In this document: piece by piece, positions 44,677-54,104 of the stretch
Numbering within the stretch: the stretch's first letter is position 1
Layout of the letters: the number at the start of each line of letters is the position of its first letter
From: Mangrovibacillus cuniculi
Lineage (GTDB): Bacteria; Bacillota; Bacilli; Bacillales; R1DC41
Assembly (NCBI RefSeq): GCF_015482585.1
Contig: NZ_CP049742.1
Span: forward strand, 826,501-890,500
DNA length: 64,000 bases
Direction of reading: 5' to 3'
Position numbers and translations under genes: made by a program
The notes under the pieces: model-generated
Seen by the model: the letters and a program-made list of their open reading frames with translations, nothing else
Database searches by the model: none
What the model was told of the DNA's origin: nothing

Positions 44677-45153
44677 ATCACGTACATCTTTAAAACTGTA
44701 GTACGAAAGAGGTTGGGACAATACTAAAAAAGGTACATTCGGAAAAAACGAATGTACCTTTTTTGCGCTGCATTTGAATTAATAATATTGCAGAATTAGT
44801 GCTTTTATTGAATATTTTTTGGGATTGGAGCGGAAGGGGGCGACTCCTACGGGAAAGGTGGGTTACTGAGACCCCACAGGAGCGTACGCAAAGTGATGCC
44901 GTGTCCAGCTGAAGCGGAAATCCCGGTGCAGTAACTTTTTGGTTTAATTTAGCAATAAAAAATTACGTAAGAACACAGACAATCTAAAAAAGAATATACT
45001 AAACACATGAAAAATGTTCCTATTTGTCCATCGAAGTAGCTATTTTTTCTATTCTTATAGGATCTAAAGTGTGTTTCGTGCATTTTTTTAGTATAATGAC
45101 CTGTATACATTGAATGTCTAAGAAAAGGAATGTCTGAATTAGGAGTTGTTATT
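44677..45153. other. Gap between spoVE and murB where murG normally lies
   Basis: These 477 bases hold a family-1 repeat copy (44706-44945) and a short A+T-rich stretch with the murB promoter region, but no trace of murG coding sequence in any frame (no GGTGGHV-type N-terminus). A TATAAT at 45092-45097 may be the -10 of murB. Confidence 0.8.
44706..44945. repeat. Family-1 palindromic repeat, copy 3
   Basis: It begins AAAGAGGTTGGGACA, then the hairpin AAAAGGTACATTC/GAATGTACCTTTT (44727-44764), which can terminate spoVE. Next come TGCAGAATTAGTGC, GGATTGGAGCGGAAGGGGGC, GACTCCTACGGG, GGTGGGTTACTGAGACCCCA and a right end TCCAGCTGAAGCGGAAATCC. Both halves of the element are present, so this is the simplest full copy. 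Confidence 0.82.
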
Positions 45154-46071
45154 GTGAAAGAATGGATGAAAGAAATTCAAAATGCTAACGTAGGTATTGT
45201 AAAAATAAATGAAGAATTAGCAAGTCACACTACTATGAAGGTTGGAGGACCAGCAGATATTCTAGTTGAGCCTGATTCATTGCAGTCTTTAAAAAAAGTA
45301 ATGGAGATTGTAAGAAAACACAACACACCATGGACAGCTATTGGAAGAGGTTCTAATCTTCTAGTTCACGATGGTGGAATTGAAGGAGTAGTGATTAAGT
45401 TAGGAAAAGGAATTGATCACCTGGAGGAAAATGGGGATAAAATGGTGGTTGGCGCAGGATATTCCCTTATTGTCTTAGCTACTCAATTAAGTAGGAAAGG
45501 CTTAAAAGGTCTTGAGTTTGCAGCAGGGATTCCAGGATCTCTTGGTGGAGCGGTCTACATGAATGCAGGCGCTCATGGTTCTGATATGTCTCAGATTGTT
45601 ACGAAAGTACACATTCTTTTTGAAGACGGAACAATGGAATGGCTAACAAACGACGAAATGAAGTTTGCTTATAGAACATCTGTTTTACAACAAGAAAGAC
45701 CTGGAATTGTACTAGAGGCTGAATTACTTTTAGAGCCAGGAGATAAAACAGAGATTACAGACCAACTGAAAAAGAATAAAGATTATCGTAGAGATACACA
45801 ACCTTGGAATCATCCTTGTGCTGGAAGTATTTTCCGTAATCCACTTCCAAAATACGCAGGTCAACTTGTTGAATCTAGTGGGTTAAAGGGTCATCAAGTT
45901 GGTGGGGCAAGAATATCTGATATGCATGGGAATTTTATTGTGAATGCAGGCGGTGCTAAAGCTCAAGATGTGTTAAACTTAATTCAACATATAAAAGGAA
46001 AAATTAAGGAAGAACATGATGTGGAGATGCATACAGAAGTAGAGATTATTGGTAGAGAATCAAAAGAATAA
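45154..46071 (+). CDS. murB: UDP-N-acetylenolpyruvoylglucosamine reductase
   Basis: MurB is a flavoenzyme that reduces UDP-GlcNAc-enolpyruvate to UDP-MurNAc. Motifs in this 305-residue protein are NHTTMK-like [35 protein letters not shown] for FAD, the [20 protein letters not shown] loop, CAGSIFRNP with the catalytic serine region, and the C-terminal HTEVEIIG. It is a type II enzyme like that of B. subtilis. I chose GTG 45154 (GGAG eight bases upstream) because it gives the family N-terminus; ATG 45130 is also in frame. Confidence 0.94.
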   Translation: MKEWMKEIQNANVGIVKINEELASHTTMKVGGPADILVEPDSLQSLKKVMEIVRKHNTPWTAIGRGSNLLVHDGGIEGVVIKLGKGIDHLEENGDKMVVGAGYSLIVLATQLSRKGLKGLEFAAGIPGSLGGAVYMNAGAHGSDMSQIVTKVHILFEDGTMEWLTNDEMKFAYRTSVLQQERPGIVLEAELLLEPGDKTEITDQLKKNKDYRRDTQPWNHPCAGSIFRNPLPKYAGQLVESSGLKGHQVGGARISDMHGNFIVNAGGAKAQDVLNLIQHIKGKIKEEHDVEMHTEVEIIGRESKE

Positions 46072-46113
46072 TCACCATATTAATTTAACGGGTAGAGGGA
46101 GTGTAATCGCGGG

Positions 46114-46908
46114 ATGTCAGAGAAAAAAATAGTGCAATTAGAAGACCGCGTACCCAAATTAAAAGTTCAACGTAGAAGAAGGGCTAACCGACGATTTTAT
46201 GTTTTGGTATTGATTCTTTCCATACTAATTGTTGGGGTTGCGTATTTGCAATCCCCTTTTAGTCGTGTTCAAGCAATTAACATAAATGGGAATGTTTTTT
46301 TAACAGATGAGGAAATTTTGGGTGCTATCGCTATTTCACCTGGAGACAGTATTTGGAGTATGAAAAAAGAAGCTGTCATTACACAACTGAAAGAACAACC
46401 AGAAATAAAAGATGCGATAATTGAGCGTAAATTACCTTCTACACTAACTATTACAGTAACGGAATATCGACCTGTAGCATTTGTTATGGAAGAATCAGAA
46501 TTTGTCCCCATCCTAGAAACTGGACAACCTTTAACAAAAGGTAGTGACGCAATTCAAGCGATTGACGCCCCATTATTATCAAACTTTAAGGATAAAGCTG
46601 TTAGAGAGAAATTAGTAGAAGAATTAAGTAAATTAGACTCATCCGTGCGATCGTCTATTTCAGAAATAACGTCTACGCCACGTGAAACAGATCCATATAA
46701 TATTACTATGTTTATGAACGATGGTTTTGAAGTTAGAGCATCGATTTTAACATTTCGTGAAAAGTTAAATTATTATCCAACGATTGTTAATCAGTTAAAT
46801 CCTGATATTAGAGGGTATATAGACCTTGAAGTTGGGACGTTCTTTAAATCGTATGAAACACCTCAAGTAGAAGGGGAGGGGACTAATGAAGAAGAGAGTA
46901 GCGAGTAA
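46114..46908 (+). CDS. divIB: Cell division protein DivIB (FtsQ)
   Basis: DivIB joins FtsL and DivIC in the divisome and is important at higher temperature and in sporulation. This 264-residue protein has a basic cytoplasmic N-terminus of about 30 residues, one membrane helix (RFYVLVLILSILIVGVAYL), the POTRA domain (VQAININGNVFLTDEEIL onward) and the beta domain. The tail after residue 250 is acidic. Its 3' end overlaps the next gene by 23 bases. Confidence 0.92.
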   Translation: MSEKKIVQLEDRVPKLKVQRRRRANRRFYVLVLILSILIVGVAYLQSPFSRVQAININGNVFLTDEEILGAIAISPGDSIWSMKKEAVITQLKEQPEIKDAIIERKLPSTLTITVTEYRPVAFVMEESEFVPILETGQPLTKGSDAIQAIDAPLLSNFKDKAVREKLVEELSKLDSSVRSSISEITSTPRETDPYNITMFMNDGFEVRASILTFREKLNYYPTIVNQLNPDIRGYIDLEVGTFFKSYETPQVEGEGTNEEESSE

Positions 46909-47593
46909 ACAAGTAATATTTGCTATTATCTCTCTTGTATTAGGTTTTATATTAGCCTTTTCTTACAGTGCGGCAAGGGAAAAACTAAGTGGTGCACCAC
47001 CTGTTTCGAACAGACAATACCTAGAAGAAGAACAGTTAAGAGCAGATTTAATCGGGATACAAGAGAAGAATAGACAATTACAACAAGAATTATTTCTACA
47101 ACAAGATTCTTTACGAGAGATGGAACAAGAGTTTTCCAAGGATACACAAGTATACAGAAATATGGTGGAAGATGCAGAGAAACTAAGGATGTATCTTGGG
47201 AAAGTGAAGATTAGTGGTGCAGGTGTAAATGTTACTTTAGAAGATGCGGAATATGATCCGAGTGATCCTAATGTTAATAATTATATTGTACATGAAAGGC
47301 ATGTATTTAAAGTAATTAATGAATTATACATAGCTGGTGCTTCGGCAGTTGCAATAAATGGACAAAGAATTTCACATCAATCCTACATCGTTTGCACTGG
47401 ACCGGTCATTACAGTAGATGGTGTACAACATCCGGCTCCTTTTGTCATTTCGGCAATTGGGGATGCAGATGTCTTACTTTCTGCCTTAAACTTAGTAGGC
47501 GGAGTGAAAGATCAATTAGTAAATGATCAGATTGTGGTGAAATTAGAACAAAATCAAAATTTGACTTTTGATGCAGTTTTTCGTGAGTCCTAA
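46886..47593 (+). CDS. ylxW: DUF881 family protein YlxW
   Basis: This 235-residue protein has one N-terminal membrane helix, a coiled coil (about residues 45-105: EEEQLRADLIGIQEKNRQLQ), and a C-terminal DUF881 domain with LYIAGASAVAINGQRISHQS. The function is unknown; DUF881 genes sit beside division genes in many Gram-positives. The ATG, inside divIB, follows GGGGAGGGG, so translation is coupled. Confidence 0.85.
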   Translation: MKKRVASKQVIFAIISLVLGFILAFSYSAAREKLSGAPPVSNRQYLEEEQLRADLIGIQEKNRQLQQELFLQQDSLREMEQEFSKDTQVYRNMVEDAEKLRMYLGKVKISGAGVNVTLEDAEYDPSDPNVNNYIVHERHVFKVINELYIAGASAVAINGQRISHQSYIVCTGPVITVDGVQHPAPFVISAIGDADVLLSALNLVGGVKDQLVNDQIVVKLEQNQNLTFDAVFRES

Positions 47594-47622
47594 AATAATC
47601 ATGTGATGAAAGGGAAGTTAGA

Positions 47623-48345
47623 ATGAAACGAAAAATTAGCACACGCTTCACTCTTATAACTTTACTAATAGGCTTTATGGTTGCTATCCAATTTCGTTCC
47701 GTTCAAAGTCCAGAAATCCGTGATACAAGAGATATATGGGAACTCAGACAAGCTATTTCGGAACAGCGAGCAATTCAATCACAACTTCTTGCAGAAGTTA
47801 GCTCAGTAGAGTCAAATATTAAAACATTTGAAAATGAAAGAGTAGATAGCAAAGAAGAAGCATTACGTAAAACGTTAGACAGTTTAGAGAAAGAAGCAGG
47901 ACTTACTGAGGTAACTGGACCAGGTATAATGTTGACATTTGAACCTTTGAAAGAAGAGCTTCTATTTGGTCAAACTACACCTTCTATTACTCCTGAATTA
48001 CTAGATCGACTGGTGAATGAGTTGAATTTATATCAAGCGAAAGAAATTTCTATTGATGGACAAAGAGTCATCAACACTACTGTGATAAGAGACATAAATG
48101 GAGAGACAAAAGTGGATAACCATTCATTACGATCTTTTCCTTTTACTATTATAGTACTTACACGTGATATGAAGTCAGCAAACGAACTTTATAATCGAAT
48201 TAGTGTTGCAAATGTCATTGATGATTTTTTTATTGATAATTTAACGGTTAGAATTGATGAACCAAAACGCGGTTTAACAGTTCCAGCTTACAATCAACCA
48301 TTAAGAATTCGCCATATGGAAATAGTAGAAGAAAAAGGAGAATAA
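47623..48345 (+). CDS. ylxX: DUF881 family protein YlxX
   Basis: A paralogue of the preceding gene: 240 residues with an N-terminal helix (FTLITLLIGFMVAIQF), a coiled coil around residues 40-95 and a DUF881 domain with YQAKEISIDGQRVINTTVIR. The two genes likely arose by tandem duplication, as in B. subtilis. AAGGGAAG precedes the ATG. Confidence 0.85.
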   Translation: MKRKISTRFTLITLLIGFMVAIQFRSVQSPEIRDTRDIWELRQAISEQRAIQSQLLAEVSSVESNIKTFENERVDSKEEALRKTLDSLEKEAGLTEVTGPGIMLTFEPLKEELLFGQTTPSITPELLDRLVNELNLYQAKEISIDGQRVINTTVIRDINGETKVDNHSLRSFPFTIIVLTRDMKSANELYNRISVANVIDDFFIDNLTVRIDEPKRGLTVPAYNQPLRIRHMEIVEEKGE

Positions 48346-48348
48346 AGT

Positions 48349-48699
48349 ATGTGGCTGCCGATTTTAGGTTTAATAATAGGAATTGTACTAGGCCTTTCCG
48401 CAGATATTAGTGTTCCTGACCAATATTCTAATTATTTATCTATTGCTGTACTTGCAGCTTTAGATACACTTTTTGGAGGTATAAGGGCCCATCTACAAGG
48501 AGTATATGATGATAAAGTCTTTGTTTCGGGTTTCTTTTTTAACATTATCTTAGCAGCAAGTTTAGCTTTTCTAGGAGTACATCTTGGTGTAGACTTATAT
48601 TTAGCGGCTGTATTTGCTTTTGGAGTTCGACTATTTCAAAATATAGCAGTAATTAGAAGGCTAGCAATTACAAAATGGTCCTCAAAAGTTGAAAAATGA
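48349..48699 (+). CDS. sbp: Small basic protein Sbp (DUF1290)
   Basis: This 116-residue membrane protein with three or four helices matches the small basic protein family: PILGLIIGIVLGLSADISVP, then AVLAALDTLFGGIRAHLQG and FFFNIILAASLAFLGVHLG. It is conserved between the DUF881 genes and ftsA in bacilli, yet its function is unknown. Three bases separate it from ylxX. Confidence 0.88.
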   Translation: MWLPILGLIIGIVLGLSADISVPDQYSNYLSIAVLAALDTLFGGIRAHLQGVYDDKVFVSGFFFNIILAASLAFLGVHLGVDLYLAAVFAFGVRLFQNIAVIRRLAITKWSSKVEK

Positions 48700-48925
48700 T
48701 GTTAAAATAGCAGGATAATTTCTATAAACGTCGAATTAATTAGAAAAGTCATAGTTATAACAATTTTTCTTTAATCAGTTAAACTTCTTTTACTAGTAAC
48801 TGGTTAAATATGTTATACTACTATCTGACAAATAGTAAATTTAGATAGTAAATGTTAATGTAAAGATATTAAAAGGAATAATGATCTTTTGATCATGGTC
48901 ATGCGCGTGAAGGAGGTGCCGCAGA
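48700..48925 (+). promoter_or_regulatory. Promoter region of ftsA-ftsZ
   Basis: In these 226 bases TGTTATACT (48811-48819) is an extended -10 element. B. subtilis has several promoters here, including a sigma-H one; AAAGGAATA near 48871-48879 fits a sigma-H -35, but no matching -10 follows at the right distance, so I do not claim it. GGAGGTG precedes ftsA. Confidence 0.4.
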
Positions 48926-50221
48926 ATGAACAACCAAGAATATTATATTTCGTTAGACATCGGTACATCCAGCGTAAAAGTGATACTCTGTGAGATGGTA
49001 CAAGATTCATTGACCATTATCGGTGTTGGAAATGTTCGTTCTCAAGGAATTAAAAAGGGATTAATAGTAGATATGGAAGCTACTGTTCAATCTATTCGAA
49101 AAGCTGTAGAAAAAGCGGAAAGAGTAGTTGGAGCAACTATTCGTGATGTTATTGTCACCATACCTGCTACACAAGCAACTATACAACCTTCTGATAGTTT
49201 ACTTTTATTACCAGAACAAAATCACGAGATTACTAGTGAAGATATTGGTAAGGTTATAGAAGGTGCACAAATTATTTCTATTCCACCGGAAAAAGAGATT
49301 ATTAACTTTGTACCGGAACAATTTCTAGTAGATGAAATTGATGAAATATTAGATCCGCGAGGAATGACTGGTAAAAGATTAGAAGTAGAAGGCTTCCTTA
49401 CATTAACATCTAAAACGATGTTACATAACATGCTTCGTGCAGTTGAGAAAGCAGGTTTAAATACGCTAGATATCGTCCTTCAACCATTAGGTGCCGGAAT
49501 GATGGCACTGTCAGATGACGAGAGGGAACATGGCGTAGCTTTAGTGGATATCGGTGGAGGTTCTACAACCGTCTCCCTATTCTATCGTGGGCATTTACAA
49601 CATACCTTCTCCATTCCAATTGGAGGAGAGAGAATTACTAGTGACCTAGCTATAGGATTATCTACATCTCAAGATGAAGCAGAGTTAATAAAACGAAAAT
49701 ACGGTCATGCCTTTGTTGATGATGCTTCTGACGAAGTATATTTTAGTGTACCTAAAGTCGGAAGTGATCAACATCAACAATTCAATCAAGTCGAAGTGGC
49801 TGATATGATTGAAGCTAGATTAGAAGAGTTGTTTTATTTTATTCAAGACGAACTTGCTAGGTTAAATGTAAGAGACTTACCTGGAGGGTTTGTTTTAACA
49901 GGTGGGGTAGTAAACTTACCCGGTGTATTGGACTTAGCTCAAGAAGTATTAAAAAACCGAACCAGAGCTGCAGTTCCAGATTATCTTGGAGTGCGTGAAC
50001 CAGAATACACAACTAGTATAGGAACGATCTTGTTTGCTCACCAAATGGCCAAGCTTCAAGGTATTTCCTTAACAGTTAATACTTCTCCAAACTCTGAAAG
50101 TGGGGAAGTCAAATCAAATAAAAATACGAAACCAGTAAAACAAAAGAACACAATGCAAGATGAAGAAAAAGACGATAAACCTTCAGCAATGAAGAGATTG
50201 TTAGGATACTTTTTTGATTAA
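48926..50221 (+). CDS. ftsA: Cell division protein FtsA
   Basis: FtsA is the actin-like protein that ties FtsZ filaments to the membrane. This 431-residue protein has phosphate-1 motif SLDIGTSSVKVILCE, the SHS2 (1C) domain around residues 85-165, phosphate-2 VALVDIGGGSTTVSLF and the adenosine motif GGFVLTGGVVNLPGV. The C-terminus MKRLLGYFFD is the amphipathic membrane-targeting helix, reached through a charged linker. It has GAAGGAGGTG upstream. Confidence 0.96.
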   Translation: MNNQEYYISLDIGTSSVKVILCEMVQDSLTIIGVGNVRSQGIKKGLIVDMEATVQSIRKAVEKAERVVGATIRDVIVTIPATQATIQPSDSLLLLPEQNHEITSEDIGKVIEGAQIISIPPEKEIINFVPEQFLVDEIDEILDPRGMTGKRLEVEGFLTLTSKTMLHNMLRAVEKAGLNTLDIVLQPLGAGMMALSDDEREHGVALVDIGGGSTTVSLFYRGHLQHTFSIPIGGERITSDLAIGLSTSQDEAELIKRKYGHAFVDDASDEVYFSVPKVGSDQHQQFNQVEVADMIEARLEELFYFIQDELARLNVRDLPGGFVLTGGVVNLPGVLDLAQEVLKNRTRAAVPDYLGVREPEYTTSIGTILFAHQMAKLQGISLTVNTSPNSESGEVKSNKNTKPVKQKNTMQDEEKDDKPSAMKRLLGYFFD

Positions 50222-50272
50222 TTAGTAAAGAAGATTTGTTCGTGTAATGATCACGAAATAGGAGGATCAGTC

Positions 50273-51424
50273 ATGTTGGAGTTTGATACGAATCTAGATC
50301 AATTAGCTACAATTAAAGTTATTGGTGTCGGCGGTGGCGGTAACAACGCTGTAAACCGAATGATTGAACATGGAGTTCAAGGTGTAGAATTTATTGCTGT
50401 AAATACAGATGCACAAGCGTTAAACCTATCAAAAGCAGAAGTGAAAATGCAGATTGGTGCAAAATTAACTCGTGGTCTTGGAGCAGGTGCTAACCCTGAA
50501 GTTGGGAAAAAAGCAGCTGAAGAAAGTCGTGAGCAAATCGAGGAAGTTTTAGGCGGAGCGGATATGGTATTCGTCACTGCTGGAATGGGTGGAGGAACAG
50601 GAACTGGTGCTGCACCTGTAATCGCACAGATTGCAAAAGAACTTGGAGCACTTACAGTTGGTGTTGTTACAAGACCATTTACTTTCGAAGGTAGAAAGCG
50701 TCAAACACAAGCAGCAAATGGAATCGCAGCAATGAAAGAAGCTGTTGATACACTAATCGTGATTCCTAATGATCGTCTACTAGAAATCGTAGACAAGAGT
50801 ACTCCAATGCTTGAAGCATTCCGTGAAGCGGATAATGTTCTTCGACAAGGTGTACAAGGTATCTCTGATTTAATTGCTACTCCTGGATTAATCAACCTTG
50901 ACTTTGCTGATGTGAAAACAATCATGTCTAACAAAGGGTCTGCTCTAATGGGTATTGGTGTAGCTACTGGTGAAAACCGTGCGGAAGAAGCTGCGAAAAA
51001 AGCTGTTTCCTCTCCATTACTAGAAACAAAAATTACTGGAGCACAAGGTGTCCTAATGAATATCACTGGTGGTACAAACCTTAGCCTTTATGAGGTTCAA
51101 GAAGCCGCAGATATCGTAGCAAATGCTTCAGATGCAGAAGTAAATATGATTTTCGGATCTGTTATTAATGAAAACCTAAAAGATGAGATTGTCGTAACTG
51201 TTATCGCAACAGGCTTTAACGAAGAAGCTATTCAAATGTCTTCAACTAGAGGTGGAAAGCAAACCATCATGGGTGGAGCTCGTCAGACACAAACAAGACA
51301 AGAAGCTGCCCCTGTTAGAGAGGAAGCGCCAGTGGAACAGCCAACGCGTGCTGCTAATTCATCTTCTCAAGAAGAAGCGTTAGATATTCCAGCGTTCCTA
51401 CGAAACAGAAACCGTCGTCGCTAA
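50273..51424 (+). CDS. ftsZ: Cell division protein FtsZ
   Basis: FtsZ is the tubulin-like GTPase that forms the division ring. This 383-residue protein has [17 protein letters not shown] at the start, the tubulin signature [13 protein letters not shown] (near residue 104), the synergy segment [19 protein letters not shown], a variable linker rich in Gln, Arg and Glu, and the C-terminal tail [14 protein letters not shown] that binds FtsA, SepF and other partners. It is 51 bases from ftsA and ends at a terminator. Confidence 0.98.
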   Translation: MLEFDTNLDQLATIKVIGVGGGGNNAVNRMIEHGVQGVEFIAVNTDAQALNLSKAEVKMQIGAKLTRGLGAGANPEVGKKAAEESREQIEEVLGGADMVFVTAGMGGGTGTGAAPVIAQIAKELGALTVGVVTRPFTFEGRKRQTQAANGIAAMKEAVDTLIVIPNDRLLEIVDKSTPMLEAFREADNVLRQGVQGISDLIATPGLINLDFADVKTIMSNKGSALMGIGVATGENRAEEAAKKAVSSPLLETKITGAQGVLMNITGGTNLSLYEVQEAADIVANASDAEVNMIFGSVINENLKDEIVVTVIATGFNEEAIQMSSTRGGKQTIMGGARQTQTRQEAAPVREEAPVEQPTRAANSSSQEEALDIPAFLRNRNRRR

Positions 51425-51470
51425 TGTAATTCAAGAACTAGCAGAGAACGAAAAATTGGAAATTATAAAA

Positions 51471-51510
51471 AAAAACAGGTGATTCTGATATGATTCACCT
51501 GTTTTTTTTT
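51471..51510 (+). terminator. Intrinsic terminator after ftsZ
   Basis: AAACAGGTGA and TTCACCTGTTT form the stem, with a run of nine T residues after it and an A-run before it. Confidence 0.9.
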
Positions 51511-51759
51511 ATGGATAATTTCAAAAACAGAAATTATGATTCAATACAAAATCCCTATGCAATCAAAATTAATTACTTCTCCTAATCCGACAATATTAGC
51601 ACCTTCAAAATAGTAGTCTGACAGAATTCGCCCGAACTTCTAAAAAACTTCATAAAAACTCTCTCATAATGTGACAGCATTTCCCATACAATTTTAATAA
51701 GATAAACCTATACACTTTCTACTAGTAAATTTGGCAACTCAATTTAGGAGTGAAAAGGA
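51511..51759 (+). promoter_or_regulatory. Upstream region of spoIIGA with Spo0A-box-like sites
   Basis: This 249-base gap holds three same-strand GACA-containing sites, TCCGACA near 51576, TCTGACA near 51617 and TGTGACA near 51670, one or two mismatches from TTCGACA, the reverse of the Spo0A box. The spoIIG operon of B. subtilis is activated by Spo0A at a sigma-A promoter with an unusually long 22-bp spacer; GTGACA followed by an A+T-rich -10 region about 22 bp later would fit that plan. This is a weak call by eye. Confidence 0.35.
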
Positions 51760-52707
51760 TTGACCATTTACGCTGATGCTATCTGGGTATTGAACTTTGG
51801 GATGGACAGCCTATTACTATGGATGACAGCTAGATTCTTGAAGCGGAAAATAGGTGTTTTAAGAATTTTGTTAGGTGGTTTTATTGGATCTTCCATTGTA
51901 CTATTCTCGTTTTTTCCTTCATTAGACTGGACGCAAAGTATACCTAGTAAAATTGCTTTATCTTTTCTTATGATACTAGCTACTTTTGGTCGTTCTAGAA
52001 TAAAGACCTTCCTTAAGAGACTTTTTACATTTTATTTAGCAACATTTTTAGCAGGAGGTGCTTTGTTAGGTATTCACTACTTGATTACTTTCGAATTGTC
52101 ATTTCAAGCAGCATATCATTTAGCGAACCAAAAGGGATTTGGTGATCCAGTAAGTTGGTTGTTTATTATTCTGGTTTTACCTCTTGTTTGGTTTTTCTCA
52201 ACTGGAACAGTTCGTACATTAGAAACAACTAAAATTCAACATGACCAAAAATTTACGGTGAGTCTTTCGTTAGGAGAATTTCATTGGAAAGGGACTGGAT
52301 TATTAGACACTGGTAATAAAGCGTGTGATCCCGTTTCTGGTACACCAGTTATTGTTGTATCTATAAAAGATTCAAAAGAGTTGTTTCCAAAAGAATTTGT
52401 TCATTGGGTATCTCAAGAAGACGAGCAATTACATCACTTAGAAGAGTTATCCGATTCCCTAAAAGATAAAATTAGAATGATTCCGGCAACATCGTTAGGT
52501 AGACAAAACCAGTTATTAATTGGATTTAAGGCAGATGAGGTAGAAATTCTCTCTGAAAAAGAATATATGCGTGCTAAACGCGTTTTATTAGTGTTTACCA
52601 TGAGGTCATTATCTGCAGACAAAGAATTTGATGTCATTTTACATCAGAAAATGTTCCAAGAAGCACAGGTGATATCAGAAACAGAAATGATTGCCACATT
52701 ATCTTAA
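51760..52707 (+). CDS. spoIIGA: Sigma-E processing peptidase SpoIIGA
   Basis: SpoIIGA is the membrane-embedded aspartic protease that removes the pro-sequence of sigma-E after a signal from the forespore. The 315-residue protein has five N-terminal membrane helices (residues 1-150) and a C-terminal cytoplasmic protease domain with the catalytic motif [12 protein letters not shown] and later [16 protein letters not shown]. The start is TTG at 51760 with GGAG nine bases upstream. It is followed by sigE 13 bases later, the conserved spoIIG operon. Confidence 0.94.
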   Translation: MTIYADAIWVLNFGMDSLLLWMTARFLKRKIGVLRILLGGFIGSSIVLFSFFPSLDWTQSIPSKIALSFLMILATFGRSRIKTFLKRLFTFYLATFLAGGALLGIHYLITFELSFQAAYHLANQKGFGDPVSWLFIILVLPLVWFFSTGTVRTLETTKIQHDQKFTVSLSLGEFHWKGTGLLDTGNKACDPVSGTPVIVVSIKDSKELFPKEFVHWVSQEDEQLHHLEELSDSLKDKIRMIPATSLGRQNQLLIGFKADEVEILSEKEYMRAKRVLLVFTMRSLSADKEFDVILHQKMFQEAQVISETEMIATLS

Positions 52708-52720
52708 AGGGGGAGTTAAC

Positions 52721-53440
52721 ATGAAAACATTGCGCTTACGTTTACAGTATTTTTGGACAAAATTATTAATGAAATTAGGGATTAAGTCTGACGAGATATA
52801 CTACATTGGAGGAAGCGAAGCACTTCCACCACCTTTGTCTAAAGAAGAAGAAGAATTATTGCTCGGTAAATTGCCAGGTGGGGATAAAACAGCAAGATCT
52901 CTTTTAATTGAACGTAATTTAAGATTGGTAGTTTACATCGCTAGGAAATTCGAAAATACAGGGATAAATATAGAAGATTTAATTAGTATTGGAACTATTG
53001 GATTAATTAAAGCGGTCAATACGTTTAATCCTGAGAAAAAAATTAAGCTTGCTACATATGCATCGAGATGTATTGAAAATGAAATTTTGATGTACTTAAG
53101 AAGAAATAATAAAATCCGGTCGGAAGTTTCCTTTGACGAACCGTTAAATATCGATTGGGATGGAAATGAGTTACTGTTGTCAGATGTGTTAGGTACGGAA
53201 GAAGATATAATAACAAAAGATTTAGAGGCGAATGTAGATCGTAAACTATTGTTTAATGCGCTACATCAATTAACGGAGAGAGAGAAACAAATCATGGAGC
53301 TGCGTTTTGGTTTGCAAGGACAGGAAGAGATGACACAAAAAGATGTAGCCGATTTACTGGGTATCTCTCAATCATACATTTCCCGCCTAGAAAAAAGAAT
53401 TATCAAGCGTTTGAAAAAAGAATTTAATAAAATGGTTTAA
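52721..53440 (+). CDS. sigE: RNA polymerase sigma-E (mother-cell, early)
   Basis: Sigma-E directs early mother-cell transcription. It is made as an inactive 239-residue precursor, the same length as in B. subtilis. The amphipathic pro-sequence ([20 protein letters not shown]) is intact, and the processing region [17 protein letters not shown] is nearly identical to the known one. Regions 2 ([20 protein letters not shown]) and 4 ([20 protein letters not shown]) are clear. The ATG at 52721 follows AAAGGGGGAG; an earlier in-frame ATG at 52691 lies inside spoIIGA. Confidence 0.97.
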   Translation: MKTLRLRLQYFWTKLLMKLGIKSDEIYYIGGSEALPPPLSKEEEELLLGKLPGGDKTARSLLIERNLRLVVYIARKFENTGINIEDLISIGTIGLIKAVNTFNPEKKIKLATYASRCIENEILMYLRRNNKIRSEVSFDEPLNIDWDGNELLLSDVLGTEEDIITKDLEANVDRKLLFNALHQLTEREKQIMELRFGLQGQEEMTQKDVADLLGISQSYISRLEKRIIKRLKKEFNKMV

Positions 53441-53893
53441 AGAAGAGGCTGAGACCAAAGTGAAAAGGTACATTCGAAATAACGAATGTACCTTTTGAAC
53501 GTTTTATATTATAAAACTGCAGAATTAGTGCCTATACATAATAAGTCTTTGGTATTGGAGCGGAAGGGGGCGACTCCTACGGGAAAGGTGGGTTACTGAG
53601 ACCCCACAGGAGCATGAACTACCGCGACGAGAGCGATGTCTAGCTCCAGGTGCGCAGATGCTCGGCAAACTCAGATGGCCCTGTGGTGGCTGAATTGTGG
53701 GACCTTCTGCTAAATACCGGTGACATCACGTCACCAACGCAGAAGACAGTACCTCACGTACAAGCCCTCGGTCCCTCCAAGTTTGCTTCCGCATCTAAAC
53801 GCGCGCCTTCCGCTTTTCAATACAGCAACCCACCCCGTGGAAAGCGTCCCCCTGGAGCGGAAATCCCTGTGCAGTCTCTTTTGGTTTTTTCAT
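53441..53893. repeat. Family-1 repeat, copy 4, with nested family-2 and family-3 repeats
   Basis: The family-1 element starts AGAAGAGGCTGAGACC right at the sigE stop, with the GGTACATTC/GAATGTACC hairpin (53462-53495) and the usual internal blocks. At about 53638 a family-2 unit begins (TGTCTAGCTCCAGGTGCGCA), and its centre is replaced by a family-3 motif (53705-53761); the family-2 right half (CCTCGGTCCCTCC to CGCGCG) resumes near 53766. The family-1 right end (GTGGAAAGCG, GGAGCGGAAATCCC) closes at 53893. Short open frames here are not genes. Confidence 0.8.
53705..53761 (+). repeat. Family-3 three-stem motif, copy D
   Basis: P1 TTCTGC/GCAGAA, joining segment TAAATACC, P2 GGTGAC-ATCAC-GTCACC and AAC repeat the layout of copy A with changed but still paired stems. 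P3 is reduced to GTAC-CTCAC-GTAC. Confidence 0.7.
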
Positions 53894-54047
53894 AGCCACT
53901 TTTAATGACTAGTGTTAACGAAAAACACATTATTTCTATCTCAATATAAAATTTTCCAAGATATTTTTTCTATTTAAAACCCCTTATATAACAAGAAAAA
54001 AGGACGAATTAGAATGACTTGGATTTTTGTTTGATGTTGGACATACT

Positions 54048-54077
54048 GCATAAAAATTCCTCCCAAGGAGATACTGA
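54048..54077 (+). promoter_or_regulatory. Sigma-F promoter of sigG
   Basis: GCATA (54048-54052), 14 bp, then GGAGATACTGA (54067-54077), matching GGNNANANTNT at 10 of 11. In B. subtilis sigG is first transcribed by sigma-F. Start of transcription is expected near 54084. Confidence 0.65.
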
Positions 54078-54104
54078 CCTTGAACATCAGCTCCTAGTGG
54101 GAGG
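54059..54104 (+). promoter_or_regulatory. Hairpin that masks the sigG ribosome binding site
   Basis: CCTCCCAAGGAG (54059-54070) pairs with CTCCT-AG-TGGGAGG (54091-54104), 12 bp with a 2-nt bulge. The right arm contains the Shine-Dalgarno sequence GGGAGGG of sigG. The left arm lies upstream of the predicted sigma-F start, so only longer read-through RNA would carry it. Confidence 0.7.

Noticed and set aside
48871-48879. Sigma-H promoter of ftsAZ
   Set aside because: The -35-like AAAGGAATA has no GAAT-type -10 at the required distance.
53650-53905. Two overlapping open frames of 61-81 residues before sigG
   Set aside because: They lie wholly in nested palindromic repeats; similar frames appear in other copies only because of the high G+C content.
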